NCBI RefSeq assembly: GCF_036924715.1
Contig: NZ_JAZHSB010000001.1
Coordinates: 4,765,001-4,829,000 of the forward strand
From: Bradyrhizobium sp. AZCC 1721
GTDB taxonomy: Bacteria > Pseudomonadota > Alphaproteobacteria > Rhizobiales > Xanthobacteraceae
Direction of reading: 5' to 3'
DNA: 64,000 nt
Below the pieces are notes generated by a model. That model was not told where the DNA came from and did not search any database. It worked only from the letters and a program-made list of their open reading frames with translations. Positions within the stretch are counted from its first letter, which is position 1. Every line of letters starts with the position of its first letter. The translations under genes were made by a program, and so were the position numbers. Below, piece after piece: positions 8,321 to 16,184 of this stretch.

Positions 8321-8371
8321 ATCGATTAGGCGGACTTGTCGATTAAGCGGGCATGTCGGTTAAGCGGATTT
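8321..8371. repeat. Three imperfect 17-bp tandem repeats at the coxS/coxM junction
   Basis: Units at 8321-8337 (atcgattaggcggactt), 8338-8354 (gtcgattaagcgggcat) and 8355-8371 (gtcggttaagcggattt). The third unit contains the coxS stop codon, so the last coxS codons and the stop have been triplicated. The repeats fill the spacer in which a large-subunit gene would be expected. Confidence 0.8.
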
Positions 8372-8839
8372 GGCCATGGCCTTGGCGCCGGCGGCGATCG
8401 AGGTCACGATATTCTGATAGCCGGTGCAGCGGCACAGATTGCCTTCGAGCTCCTCGCGGATGACATGGTCCGAAAGGTCGTGGCCCTTGCGGTTGACCAG
8501 ATCGACCGCGGTCATGATCATGCCAGGCGTGCAAAAGCCGCACTGCAATCCGTGATGCTCGCGAAAAGCTTCCTGCATCGGGTGCAGCGGCGCGCCGTCG
8601 GGCGCCAGGCCCTCGATGGTCTTGACCTCATGGCCGTCAGCCATCACCGCGAGCGTGGTGCAGGACTTGACCGCCTTGCCGTCGAGATGCACGACGCAGG
8701 CGCCGCACTGCGAAGTATCGCAGCCGACATGGGTGCCCGTCAGCCGGAGATTTTCCCGCAGAAACTGGACCAGAAGGGTACGGGGATCGACGTTGGCGTT
8801 TACGGGATTACCGTTCACGATTAGGGAAATCTTGGCCAT
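8360..8839 (-). CDS. coxS: Molybdenum hydroxylase [2Fe-2S] (small) subunit, CoxS-like
   Basis: A 159-residue protein with an N-terminal plant-ferredoxin-type cluster (C40, C45, C48, C60; GCDTSQCGACVVHLDG) and a C-terminal four-helix cluster (C100, C103, C136, C138; CGFCTPGMIM and NLCRCTGYQ). This is the standard small subunit of CO dehydrogenase/aldehyde oxidase enzymes, passing electrons from the molybdenum site to the flavin subunit. The ATG at 8839 has an AAGAGAG ribosome-binding site. An upstream in-frame start at 8875 would add residues the family lacks. A palindrome (8900-8916) lies just upstream. Confidence 0.9.
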   Translation of the reverse strand: MAKISLIVNGNPVNANVDPRTLLVQFLRENLRLTGTHVGCDTSQCGACVVHLDGKAVKSCTTLAVMADGHEVKTIEGLAPDGAPLHPMQEAFREHHGLQCGFCTPGMIMTAVDLVNRKGHDLSDHVIREELEGNLCRCTGYQNIVTSIAAGAKAMAKSA

Positions 8840-8899
8840 CACCACTCTCTTGGGCCGCACTGCCGGAGCGGGCAACGCAGACGTTTATAGTCATTCCAA

Positions 8900-8916
8900 G
8901 GCCCATAATATGGGCC
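8900..8916. promoter_or_regulatory. Perfect 17-bp palindrome upstream of coxS, possible operator
   Basis: GGCCCATA and TATGGGCC are perfect complements around a central A, about 60 bp upstream of the coxS start, in the coxG-coxS spacer. A second hairpin (gcccctcttctggggc) lies at about 8952-8967. Either could be an operator or a processing or attenuation structure. No binding protein is identified. Confidence 0.4.
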
Positions 8917-9022
8917 ATCCCGATAATGAGCAACCTCAGGAGCCCCAACGAGCCCCTCTTCTGGGGCATGGCCTGAGTGACTTGACGGGGCTATCGGACG
9001 GGGCTTGCGGGATTGGACTCGC

Positions 9023-9052
9023 CAGAATCAGCCTCGTCAGAATCAGCCTTGT
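9023..9052. repeat. 15-bp tandem duplication across the coxG stop codon
   Basis: cagaatcagcctcgt (9023-9037) is followed directly by cagaatcagccttgt (9038-9052), differing at one base. The second unit overlaps the end of coxG, including its stop codon. Like the 17-bp repeat downstream of coxS, it is a small slippage-type duplication at a gene end of this cluster. Confidence 0.7.
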
Positions 9053-9489
9053 ACGGCCTTGCCGAAATTGGCGAAGAATTCGTCGGCCAGCTTCTTGGCC
9101 GCGCCGTTGATCAGGCGCTGTCCGAGCTGGGCCAGCTTGCCGCCGATCTGCGCTTCGACGTTGTAGCTCAAGAGTGTGCCGCCGTCCTTTTCGGTCAGCG
9201 CCACCGTGGCGCCGCCCTTGGCGAAGCCGGCAACGCCGCCCTCGCCTTCGCCGGAGATCTTGTAGCCGTTGGGCGGGTCGAGGTCGCTCAGCATAACCTT
9301 GCCCTTGAAGCGGGCGGAGACCGGCCCGACCTTCATTTTGGCGATGGCGCGGAAGCTGGTTTCATCAGTCTTTTCCAGCTCCTCGCAACCGGGAATGCAG
9401 GCCTTCAGCACTTCCGGGTCGTTCAGTTTGGCCCACACGGCCTCGCGCGACGCCGCAAGCTGGACTTCGCCGTTCATCGTCATGGCCAT
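9043..9489 (-). CDS. coxG: CoxG-like SRPBCC family protein
   Basis: A 148-residue protein of the CoxG/SRPBCC superfamily: MNGEVQLAASREAVWAKLND, then the diagnostic DPEVLKACIPGCEELEK, and GGVAGFAKGGATVAL. CoxG is required for functional CO dehydrogenase in Oligotropha and has been proposed to help membrane attachment or lipid/quinone interaction. The ATG at 9489 has an AGGAGGG box 8 bp upstream. It is the first gene of the minus-strand cox cluster and divergent from pcaB, so 9490-9656 should hold promoters for both directions. Confidence 0.87.
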   Translation of the reverse strand: MAMTMNGEVQLAASREAVWAKLNDPEVLKACIPGCEELEKTDETSFRAIAKMKVGPVSARFKGKVMLSDLDPPNGYKISGEGEGGVAGFAKGGATVALTEKDGGTLLSYNVEAQIGGKLAQLGQRLINGAAKKLADEFFANFGKAVQG

Positions 9490-9656
9490 GGGGGTGCCCT
9501 CCTGGATCGCGTCAATCTGATAGTCCCCAAGTAAAGCACGCCCGGGCCAAAAGGAAGGCCGCCGACGCAATGGGCGATGCATATTCGCAACCGCAGCAGG
9601 CGCGAACCCGACAAGGGGCATTGGCATTGACTGGCCGGAATGGTTAGGTCGCGTCA

Positions 9657-11012
9657 ATGAGCACGTCCCTCTCCCCCTTGCTTGCCCCGATGCTGTCGAG
9701 CGCGGCGATGCGCGCCGTCTGCGACGACACGGCAAGCCTGCAGAACATGCTGGATTTCGAGGCGGCGCTGGCGCGCGCCGAGGCTGCAGCCGGGGTGATT
9801 CCGGCAAGCGCGGCCGACCCGATTACCAGCACGTGCCGTGCCGAATCATTTGACATCGCCGCATTGGCCGACGCGGCGACCAAGGCTGGCAACCTCGCCA
9901 TCCCCCTCGTCAAGGCGCTGACCGCAAATGTCGCCAAATCGGACGCGGCGGCCGCGCGCTATGTGCACTGGGGCGCGACCAGCCAGGACGTCATCGACAC
10001 CGCCGCCATGCTCGGTCTTCGTGCCGGCATCGATGCGCTGCTCGCCGACATCGATGGCGCGATCGCAGGCTTTGCCGGACTGGCGCGACGGCACCGCCAC
10101 ACGCCGGTCGTCGCCCGCACCTGGCTGCAGCATGCGCTGCCGATGCCGTTCGGACTGAAGCTCGCCGAATATGCCGCTGCATTGCACCGCTCGAAGCTGC
10201 GCCTGCAGCGCGTGCGTAGCGAGGGGCTGGCCCTGCAATTCGGCGGCGCCGCCGGCACACTCGCAGCCCTTGGAGACAACGGATTAGCAGTCGCGGAAAA
10301 GCTGGCCAAGGAACTGAAGCTGCCGCTGCCGGACGCGCCCTGGCACACCCACCGCGACCGCATCGCCGAAGCGGCTTCTGTATTGGCCATCGTCGCCGGC
10401 ACTTGCGGCAAGATCGCGCGCGACGTGTCGCTGATGATGCAGACCGATGTCGGCGAAGCGTTCGAGCCCTCGGGCGAAGGCCGCGGCGGCTCTTCCACCA
10501 TGCCGCACAAGCGCAATCCGGTGGCGGCAGCCAGCGCGCTCGCGGCCGCCACCGTGGCGCCCAATCTCGCGGCGACCATCCTTGCAGCGCAGGTGCAGGA
10601 TCACGAGCGCAGCGCCGGCCCCTGGCACGCGGAATGGCCGACGCTGCCGACGCTATTGCTCGTCACATCAGGTGCGCTTGCAGCCATCGTGGACATCGCG
10701 GAAGGGCTCGAAGTCGATGCCGCGCGCATGCGCGCCAATCTCGACGCGACCGACGGGCTGATCATGGCCGAAGCGGTGGCGATGGCATTGGCCGAAAAGA
10801 TCGGCAAGAGCGACGCGCATCACTTGATCGAGACGGCGAGCAAGAAGGCGGTCAAGGAGAAGAAACATCTGCGCGACGTGCTGACGGCGGATTCCAAGAT
10901 CACCGCACAGCTCGGCGCCGACAGTATTGCAAAACTGTTCGAGCCGATGGCCTATCAGGGCGCTTCGCAAGCCCTGATCGACCGCCTGCTCGCTTCGCTG
11001 GACGACAAATAA
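9657..11012 (+). CDS. pcaB: 3-carboxy-cis,cis-muconate cycloisomerase
   Basis: A 451-residue member of the fumarase/aspartase superfamily, with HWGATSQDVIDTA (about 104-116) and the signature loop GGSSTMPHKRNP (277-288). It lactonises 3-carboxymuconate to 4-carboxymuconolactone in the protocatechuate branch of the beta-ketoadipate pathway. Assignment to PcaB rather than adenylosuccinate lyase (a genuine purB is at 41928) rests on its neighbours pcaD and pcaC and on the ARTWLQHALPMPFGLKLA region. It is the first gene of a plus-strand pcaBDC group and lies 17 bp before pcaD. Confidence 0.92.
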   Translation: MSTSLSPLLAPMLSSAAMRAVCDDTASLQNMLDFEAALARAEAAAGVIPASAADPITSTCRAESFDIAALADAATKAGNLAIPLVKALTANVAKSDAAAARYVHWGATSQDVIDTAAMLGLRAGIDALLADIDGAIAGFAGLARRHRHTPVVARTWLQHALPMPFGLKLAEYAAALHRSKLRLQRVRSEGLALQFGGAAGTLAALGDNGLAVAEKLAKELKLPLPDAPWHTHRDRIAEAASVLAIVAGTCGKIARDVSLMMQTDVGEAFEPSGEGRGGSSTMPHKRNPVAAASALAAATVAPNLAATILAAQVQDHERSAGPWHAEWPTLPTLLLVTSGALAAIVDIAEGLEVDAARMRANLDATDGLIMAEAVAMALAEKIGKSDAHHLIETASKKAVKEKKHLRDVLTADSKITAQLGADSIAKLFEPMAYQGASQALIDRLLASLDDK

Positions 11013-11029
11013 GAAGCCGGAGAACTGCC

Positions 11030-11812
11030 ATGCCGATGATCAACGCCGACGGTTGCCTGCTCAACGTATCCGTCGAAGGCCGCGACGGCGGACCGACGCT
11101 GATGCTGTCGAACTCGCTGGGCTCGACCATGCAGATGTGGGAGCCGCAGATGAAGGCACTCACCCAGGTGTTCCGCGTCATCCGCTACGACCGGCGCGGC
11201 CATGGCAAGTCGAGCGTGCCGCCCGGGCCCTACTCGCTGGAACGTTTCGGCCGCGACGTGCTGGCGATCCTCGACGATCTCAACATCGCGCGAACGCATT
11301 GGTGCGGCTTGTCGATGGGCGGCATGGTCGGGCAATGGCTGGGCGCCAACGCGCCCGACAGGTTCGGCAAGATCATCCTGTCCAATACCACCTGCTATTA
11401 CCCGGACCCGGCGCGCTGGCACGAACGCATCAAGGCGGTGAAGGAAGGCGGCATCGCCGCGGTGGCCGATACCGTTATTGCCGGCTGGCTGACCGCGGAC
11501 TTTCGTGAGCGCGAGCCGCAGATCGCCGCCAACATGAAGGCGATGATGCTGACCACGCCGGTCGAGGGCTACATCGCCTGCTGCGAGGCGCTGTCGACGC
11601 TAGACCAGCGCGAACTGCTGCCCAAGATCAAGAGCCCGACGCTGGTGATCGCCGGCCGCCACGACATGTCGACGACGGTCGCCGACGCCGAATTCATGCG
11701 CAGCCGGATTCCCGGCGCGAGCATGACCATCCTCGATGCCGCGCACATTTCGAATGTCGAGCAACCGCACGCCTTCACCGATGCGGTGATCGGTTTTCTG
11801 ACGCAACGGTAG
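11030..11812 (+). CDS. pcaD: 3-oxoadipate enol-lactonase
   Basis: A 260-residue alpha/beta hydrolase with nucleophile elbow GLSMGG (Ser95), an acidic residue in AGRHDMST, and a catalytic His in DAAHISNVEQP near the C terminus. PcaD hydrolyses 3-oxoadipate enol-lactone to 3-oxoadipate, two steps after PcaB. The start at 11030 follows a CGGAGAACTGCC ribosome-binding region. The frame stays open upstream into pcaB, but that is a shadow. It is co-transcribed with pcaB, while pcaC follows after a repeat element. Confidence 0.93.
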   Translation: MPMINADGCLLNVSVEGRDGGPTLMLSNSLGSTMQMWEPQMKALTQVFRVIRYDRRGHGKSSVPPGPYSLERFGRDVLAILDDLNIARTHWCGLSMGGMVGQWLGANAPDRFGKIILSNTTCYYPDPARWHERIKAVKEGGIAAVADTVIAGWLTADFREREPQIAANMKAMMLTTPVEGYIACCEALSTLDQRELLPKIKSPTLVIAGRHDMSTTVADAEFMRSRIPGASMTILDAAHISNVEQPHAFTDAVIGFLTQR

Positions 11813-11823
11813 CTAACCAGAGA

Positions 11824-11908
11824 CGTCATTGCGAGCGAAGCGAAGCAATCCATTTCACCGCTTGCGGATACGTGGATTGCTTCGGTCGCTTCGCTCCTCG
11901 CAATGACG
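11824..11908. repeat. Intergenic inverted repeat (CGTCATTGCGAGCGAAG family) between pcaD and pcaC
   Basis: The left arm cgtcattgcgagcgaagcga... is complementary to the right arm ...tcgcttcgctcctcgcaatgacg, with inner arms gcaatcca and tggattgc. This is a widespread repeat in Bradyrhizobium/Rhodopseudomonas genomes. It supplies an out-of-place ATG just upstream of pcaC, which is not the true start. Confidence 0.85.
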
Positions 11909-11923
11909 GAGAGAGGTCTTACC

Positions 11924-12316
11924 ATGGACGACAACCAACGCCGCGACGACGGCATGGCGCAGCGCCGCAAGGTGCTCGGCGATGAATGGGTCGACAAGTC
12001 GATCAAGAACCGCAACGCGTTCAATACCGATTTTCAGGACCTGATCACCCGCTATGCCTGGGGCGACATCTGGACCCGGCCGCATTTCGACCACCGCACC
12101 CGCCGCGTGCTCGTGATCGGCACCATGGTGGCGCTGGGACAGTGGGATGAATTCCGCCTGCATGTGCGCGCGGCGCTCACTGAGGGCGGCTTCACGCCGG
12201 ACGACATCAAGGAAATCCTGCTCCAGCAGGCGATCTATTGCGGCGTGCCGGCAGCCAACCACGCCGTCAAGGAGGCGAACGCGATCATCGCCGAACTCGG
12301 TTTGCTGAAGAGCTAG
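11924..12316 (+). CDS. pcaC: 4-carboxymuconolactone decarboxylase
   Basis: A 130-residue alpha-helical protein of the carboxymuconolactone decarboxylase family (AhpD-like fold): GMAQRRKVLGDEWVDKSI, ITRYAWGDIWTRPHFDHRTRR, and EILLQQAIYCGVPAANHAVKEA. It decarboxylates 4-carboxymuconolactone to the enol-lactone consumed by PcaD. The ATG at 11924 has an AGAGAGG box. An earlier in-frame ATG at 11903 belongs to the upstream repeat. It completes the pcaBDC set; pcaGH and pcaIJF are not in the window. Confidence 0.93.
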   Translation: MDDNQRRDDGMAQRRKVLGDEWVDKSIKNRNAFNTDFQDLITRYAWGDIWTRPHFDHRTRRVLVIGTMVALGQWDEFRLHVRAALTEGGFTPDDIKEILLQQAIYCGVPAANHAVKEANAIIAELGLLKS

Positions 12317-12330
12317 CCCGGCACTATCCC

Positions 12331-12449
12331 GTGTCCCGGACGCGGCGCGGCATGAAGTGGCGCGACGCAGAGCCCGGACGCGAGGCGGCTGCATCTGGGT
12401 CCCGGCTCTGCGGCGCACCGCCAAGGGCGCTGCGTCGCGTCCGGGACAC
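12331..12449. repeat. Intergenic inverted repeat (GTGTCCCGGACGC family)
   Basis: Outer arms gtgtcccggacgc and gcgtccgggacac are perfect complements. The interior has the block gggtcccggctctgcggcgcac, also found (with tt for ct) in the copy at 16050-16172. It lies downstream of pcaC. No coding capacity. Confidence 0.8.
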
Positions 12450-12471
12450 GGAAACGCCACGCACAAAAAGA

Positions 12472-12501
12472 AAAGCCCCACCTCTTCGGCGGGGCCTTTT
12501 C
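12472..12501. terminator. Intrinsic terminator downstream of pcaC, possibly bidirectional
   Basis: aaaagccccacc, a short tcttc loop, then ggcggggcctttt forms a GC-rich stem flanked by A-rich bases on the left and T-rich bases on the right. It can stop transcription of the pca genes on the plus strand and, in reverse, of the small Q/P/G-rich gene at 12519-12680. Confidence 0.75.
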
Positions 12502-12518
12502 TGTCTGCATGTGCCCTT

Positions 12519-12680
12519 CTACTCTGGCATCTGCCGTGGATCCTGACTGGGTTTCTGGCCCTGACGGCCCGGATCCTGCTGCTGCTGGCCCGGCTTCTGG
12601 CCGCCGCCCTGCTGCTGCTGACCGGGCTTCTGACCCGGGTTCTGGTTCTGCTGGCCCGGGTTCTGGTTCATCTTGCTCAT
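12519..12680 (-). CDS. Small Gln/Pro/Gly-rich low-complexity protein
   Basis: A 53-residue protein starting MSKMNQNPGQQNQNPGQKPG and continuing with repeats of PGQQQQ and QKPGQ. It is almost entirely Q, P, G, N and K and lacks hydrophobic segments, so it should be intrinsically disordered. The ATG at 12680 has a GGAG box 8 bp upstream, and an overlapping terminator lies just downstream, which supports a real gene. I recall similar small proteins in Bradyrhizobium but know no function. Confidence 0.55.
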   Translation of the reverse strand: MSKMNQNPGQQNQNPGQKPGQQQQGGGQKPGQQQQDPGRQGQKPSQDPRQMPE

Positions 12681-12956
12681 CGAGGGATCTCCGTTGTTGA
12701 GGCGTAGCCCGAACCAACGGAGAGCCACGGCATCGGTTGCAGCGGAACAGTGGTTCCGGTGGGATCATCGGAAGGCTATGCCATGTCCGGAGTGTGGCGC
12801 CGGAACCGCCTGCGCAAAAAACTAGCTCTGTACAAGCCAAATAAGCCGCAGCCGGCGCTGTTGCCGCCCCCAGTTCCCACTGTTAGAAAATGCCACGACG
12901 CGTCGTCATGGGCTGCCGGAGCTCTCGCCGCGTCCTCATGCAACAAACGGCAGCGC

Positions 12957-13874
12957 ATGGATTATTTCGCCCAGCAACTAATCAACGGCCTCGTGCTCGG
13001 CTCGATCTACGGCCTGATCGCCATCGGCTACACCATGGTCTACGGCATCGTCGGCATGATCAATTTCGCCCATGGCGATATTTTCATGATCGGCGGCTTC
13101 ATCGCCCTGATCACCTTCCTGATCCTGGTCTCATTCGGGCTTACCGCCATCCCGCTCATCCTCCTGGTCGTGCTGCTGGTGTCGATGGCGATCACTGCGC
13201 TTTACGGTTGGACAGTGGAGCGCATCGCCTACCGGCCGCTCCGGCACTCGTTCCGCCTGGCGCCCATGCTCTCCGCCATCGGTATGTCATTCGTGCTGAC
13301 CAATTATTCGCAGGTCGCCCAGGGCGCACGCGTCAAACCGGTGCCGCCGATCATCACCGGCGGCTATACCCTGCATGAGGGTTCTGAAGGCTTTGTCGTG
13401 CAGCTTTCTAACATCCAGATCATCGTCGTCGTCACCACGATCGTGCTGCTCGCGCTGTTCACCTGGCTGGTATCGAGCACCCGGCTCGGCCGCGACATGC
13501 GTGCCTGCGAACAGGACCAGACTATGGCCTCCCTGCTCGGCGTCGACGTCGACCGCACCATTTCCATGACGTTCGTGATTGGCGCTGCGCTCGCTGCGGT
13601 CGCCGGCATGATGTACCTGCTCTATTACGGGCTGGTCGATTTCTTCATGGGCTTTGTCGCAGGCATCAAGGCGTTTACCGCGGCCGTGCTCGGCGGCATC
13701 GGCTCGCTGCCCGGGGCGATGCTCGGTGGTCTGCTGATCGGCTTGATCGAGACGCTGTGGTCGGCCTACTTCTCGGTCGAATACAAAGACGTCGCCGCGT
13801 TCTCGATCCTGATCGTGGTCCTGATCTTCCTTCCGACCGGCCTGCTCGGCCGGCCTGAAGTCGAAAAAGTCTGA
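12957..13874 (+). CDS. livH: Branched-chain amino-acid ABC transporter permease LivH
   Basis: A 305-residue inner-membrane permease with about eight hydrophobic segments. It starts MDYFAQQLINGLVLGSIYGL and contains the LivH-type sequence MVYGIVGMINFAHGDIFMIG and the permease loop SLLGVDVDRTISMTFVIGA, followed by AAVLGGIGSLPGAMLGG. It forms the transmembrane channel with LivM for uptake of branched-chain amino acids or related compounds. Its stop overlaps the livM start (TGATG). I chose the ATG at 12957 because upstream in-frame sequence is non-hydrophobic and repeat-derived. Confidence 0.92.
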   Translation: MDYFAQQLINGLVLGSIYGLIAIGYTMVYGIVGMINFAHGDIFMIGGFIALITFLILVSFGLTAIPLILLVVLLVSMAITALYGWTVERIAYRPLRHSFRLAPMLSAIGMSFVLTNYSQVAQGARVKPVPPIITGGYTLHEGSEGFVVQLSNIQIIVVVTTIVLLALFTWLVSSTRLGRDMRACEQDQTMASLLGVDVDRTISMTFVIGAALAAVAGMMYLLYYGLVDFFMGFVAGIKAFTAAVLGGIGSLPGAMLGGLLIGLIETLWSAYFSVEYKDVAAFSILIVVLIFLPTGLLGRPEVEKV

Positions 13875-15206
13875 TGGGCCGCAGCGTGAGCGCACCCCCC
13901 GCCGCCCAAACCTCGCGCACCCCTGGCGCCGCCTTCATCCTCAAGAAAGCGCTGATCAGCGCGTTCGTGGCGCTGGTGCTGTTTTCGCTGATGATCGGCG
14001 TGCGTACCGAGGCCGGCCCGCAGGGGCAGTTGGTCTACTGGACGCGCTTCGACGACCTCGCCGTTATGGTCGCAGCCGTGTTCGGCGGCAGCATCCTCGT
14101 CGAGCTGCTGCGGCGATGGTGGGGACCGGTCGACGCCGTCAGGGTGGTGCCACCTTCGGTGCAAAGCGCGCTGTCGCTTGCCGGACGCCTGGTCGCGCCG
14201 GCGCTGCTGGTGTTCACGTTCCTGGTGCCGGTCCTCTTCTACGATGAGCGCTACATTCTCGACCTCGCCATCCTCGTGCTGACCTATGTGATGCTCGGCT
14301 GGGGGCTGAACGTGGTGGTCGGCCTCGCCGGCCTGCTCGACCTGGGCTATGTCGCGTTCTACGCGGTCGGGCGCCTATTCCTACGCGCTGCTCGCCACCA
14401 ATTTCGGGCTGTCGTTCTGGATCTGCCTGCCGCTCGCCGGCATCCTGGCGGCCTTCTGGGGCGTGCTGCTGGGCTTTCCTGTGCTGCGGCTGCGTGGCGA
14501 CTATCTCGCCATCGTGACGCTGGCCTTCGGCGAGATCATCCGCCTCGTCCTGATCAACTGGCAGACCCTGACCGGCGGACCGAACGGCGTCACCGGCATT
14601 CCCCGCCCGACCCTGTTCGGCATTCCGCTGACGCCGGCCGATGACGGGCTGGCGGCCTTGCTCGGCATCGAATTCTCGCCGACGCACCGCATCGTATTTC
14701 TGTTCTACATTATCCTGGCGCTGGCGCTGCTCACCAACTGGGTCACGATCCGACTGCGCCGCCTGCCCCTCGGCCGCGCCTGGGAAGCGTTGCGCGAAGA
14801 CGAAGTCGCCTGCCGCGCGCTCGGCATCAACACCACCACGACCAAGCTGACCGCATTTGCAACGGGCGCGTTGTTCGGCGGTCTTGCCGGCGCGTTCTTC
14901 GCCACAAGACAAGGCTTCATCAGCCCGGAATCCTTCACCTTCCATGAATCGGCACTGGTGCTGGCGATCGTGGTGCTGGGCGGCATGGGCTCGCAGCTCG
15001 GCGTGGCACTGGCGGCGCTCGCCATGATCGGCGGCTTCGAGCTGTTCCGCGGGCTCGACCAGTACCGCATGCTGGTGTTCGGCATGGCGATGGTGCTGTT
15101 GATGATCTGGCGGCCGCGCGGCCTGGTCGGCCATCGCGCGCCGACCGTATTCCTCAAGCATAGCCAGGCGATCTCGTCCGACCTCGTCAAGGAGGGACAC
15201 GGGTGA
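13874..15206 (+). pseudogene. livM: Branched-chain amino-acid ABC transporter permease LivM, frameshifted
   Basis: Two adjacent frames together encode one LivM permease. The first part (from 13874) ends in GLLDLGYVAFYAVG, and the second resumes as AYSYALLATNFGLSFWICLPLAG in the +1 frame. The break is at the GGG run 14369-14371 (gcggtcgggcgcc where gcggtcggcgcc is expected), so one extra G accounts for it. Removing that G gives a 443-residue protein of normal length, with LRLRGDYLAIVTLAFGEI and ALGINTTTTKLTAFATGA intact. All sequence after the break looks conserved, so the defect is recent or a sequencing error. It overlaps livH and livG by 1 and 4 bp. Confidence 0.88.
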
Positions 15207-16036
15207 GCGGCGATCCGATTCTCTGCGTTGATCGCCTGTCGATGCGCTTCGGCGGCATCGTCGCCGTCAACGACCTCTCCTTCGACGCCGAGCGGCGCAA
15301 GATCACCGCGCTGATCGGGCCGAACGGCGCCGGCAAGACCACCGTCTTCAACTGCATCACCGGCTTCTACAAGCCGACCTCGGGCGCCATCGGCCTTACC
15401 CATGATGACGGCCGCGCCATCCGGCTCGAGCGGCTGAACGATTTCCGGATTGCCAAACTGGCCAAGGTCGCGCGCACCTTTCAGAACATCCGCCTGTTTC
15501 CCGGGATGACGGCGCTGGAAAACCTGATGGTCGCACAGCACAACGCGCTGATGCGCGCTTCCGGGTTGACGTTCCTCGGCCTGATCGGCGCGCCGTCCTG
15601 GCACCACGCCGAACAGGCCGCGATCGATCTGGCGCGGACCTGGCTCGACCGCATCGGTCTTCTGGATCGTGCCGACGATGCCGCCGGCAACCTGCCCTAT
15701 GGCGACCAGCGGCGCCTGGAGATCGCGCGCGCAATGTGCACCCAGCCCGCCTTGCTCTGCCTCGACGAGCCGGCTGCGGGATTGAATGCGCGCGAAAGCG
15801 CTGCTTTAAGCGAATTGCTGCTCTCGATCCGCGCCGACCAGGGCACCTCGATCCTTTTGATCGAGCACGACATGAGCGTGGTGATGCAAATCTCCGACCA
15901 CGTCGTGGTGATGGACCACGGCATCAAGATCGCCGAAGGCACGCCGCGCGAAATCCGCGACGATCCCAAGGTGATCGCGGCCTATCTCGGCGCCGACGAG
16001 GAGGAAGCCATCGCGGTGATGGAGAGCGGGACGTGA
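15203..16036 (+). CDS. livG: Branched-chain amino-acid ABC transporter ATP-binding protein LivG
   Basis: A 277-residue ABC ATPase with Walker A GPNGAGKT (39-46), a LivG-type signature LPYGDQRRLEIARAM, Walker B LLCLDEP and switch His in LIEHDMSVVMQIS. The C-terminal IAEGTPREIRDDPKVIAAYLG is typical of LivG. It starts with GTG overlapping the livM stop by 4 bp, with a GGAGGG ribosome-binding site. It energises the LivHM permease together with LivF. Confidence 0.93.
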   Translation: MSGDPILCVDRLSMRFGGIVAVNDLSFDAERRKITALIGPNGAGKTTVFNCITGFYKPTSGAIGLTHDDGRAIRLERLNDFRIAKLAKVARTFQNIRLFPGMTALENLMVAQHNALMRASGLTFLGLIGAPSWHHAEQAAIDLARTWLDRIGLLDRADDAAGNLPYGDQRRLEIARAMCTQPALLCLDEPAAGLNARESAALSELLLSIRADQGTSILLIEHDMSVVMQISDHVVVMDHGIKIAEGTPREIRDDPKVIAAYLGADEEEAIAVMESGT

Positions 16037-16049
16037 AAGTGGTTCCGCA

Positions 16050-16172
16050 CATTTCCCGGATGCGGTGCAGCGTGCAACGCTGCTCCGCTGTTCCGGGATC
16101 CACCTTTGTGCGCGGGAGCATGGGTCCCGGTTCTGCGTCGCACCGCTCCGCGCTGCGACGCGCCCGGGACAC
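16050..16172. repeat. Intergenic repeat (GTGTCCCGG family) between livG and livF
   Basis: It shares gggtcccggttctgcgtcgcaccgc and the ending cccgggacac with the element at 12331-12449, and has internal complementary arms. It interrupts an otherwise tightly packed liv operon and creates a spurious in-frame extension upstream of livF. Confidence 0.75.
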
Positions 16173-16184
16173 GGAGAGCATCGC

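Noticed and set aside
10403..11029. Open frame extending pcaD upstream through pcaB
   Set aside because: The extension is out of frame with pcaB, Arg-rich and unlike any PcaD; the start at 11030 has a ribosome-binding site and the correct N terminus.
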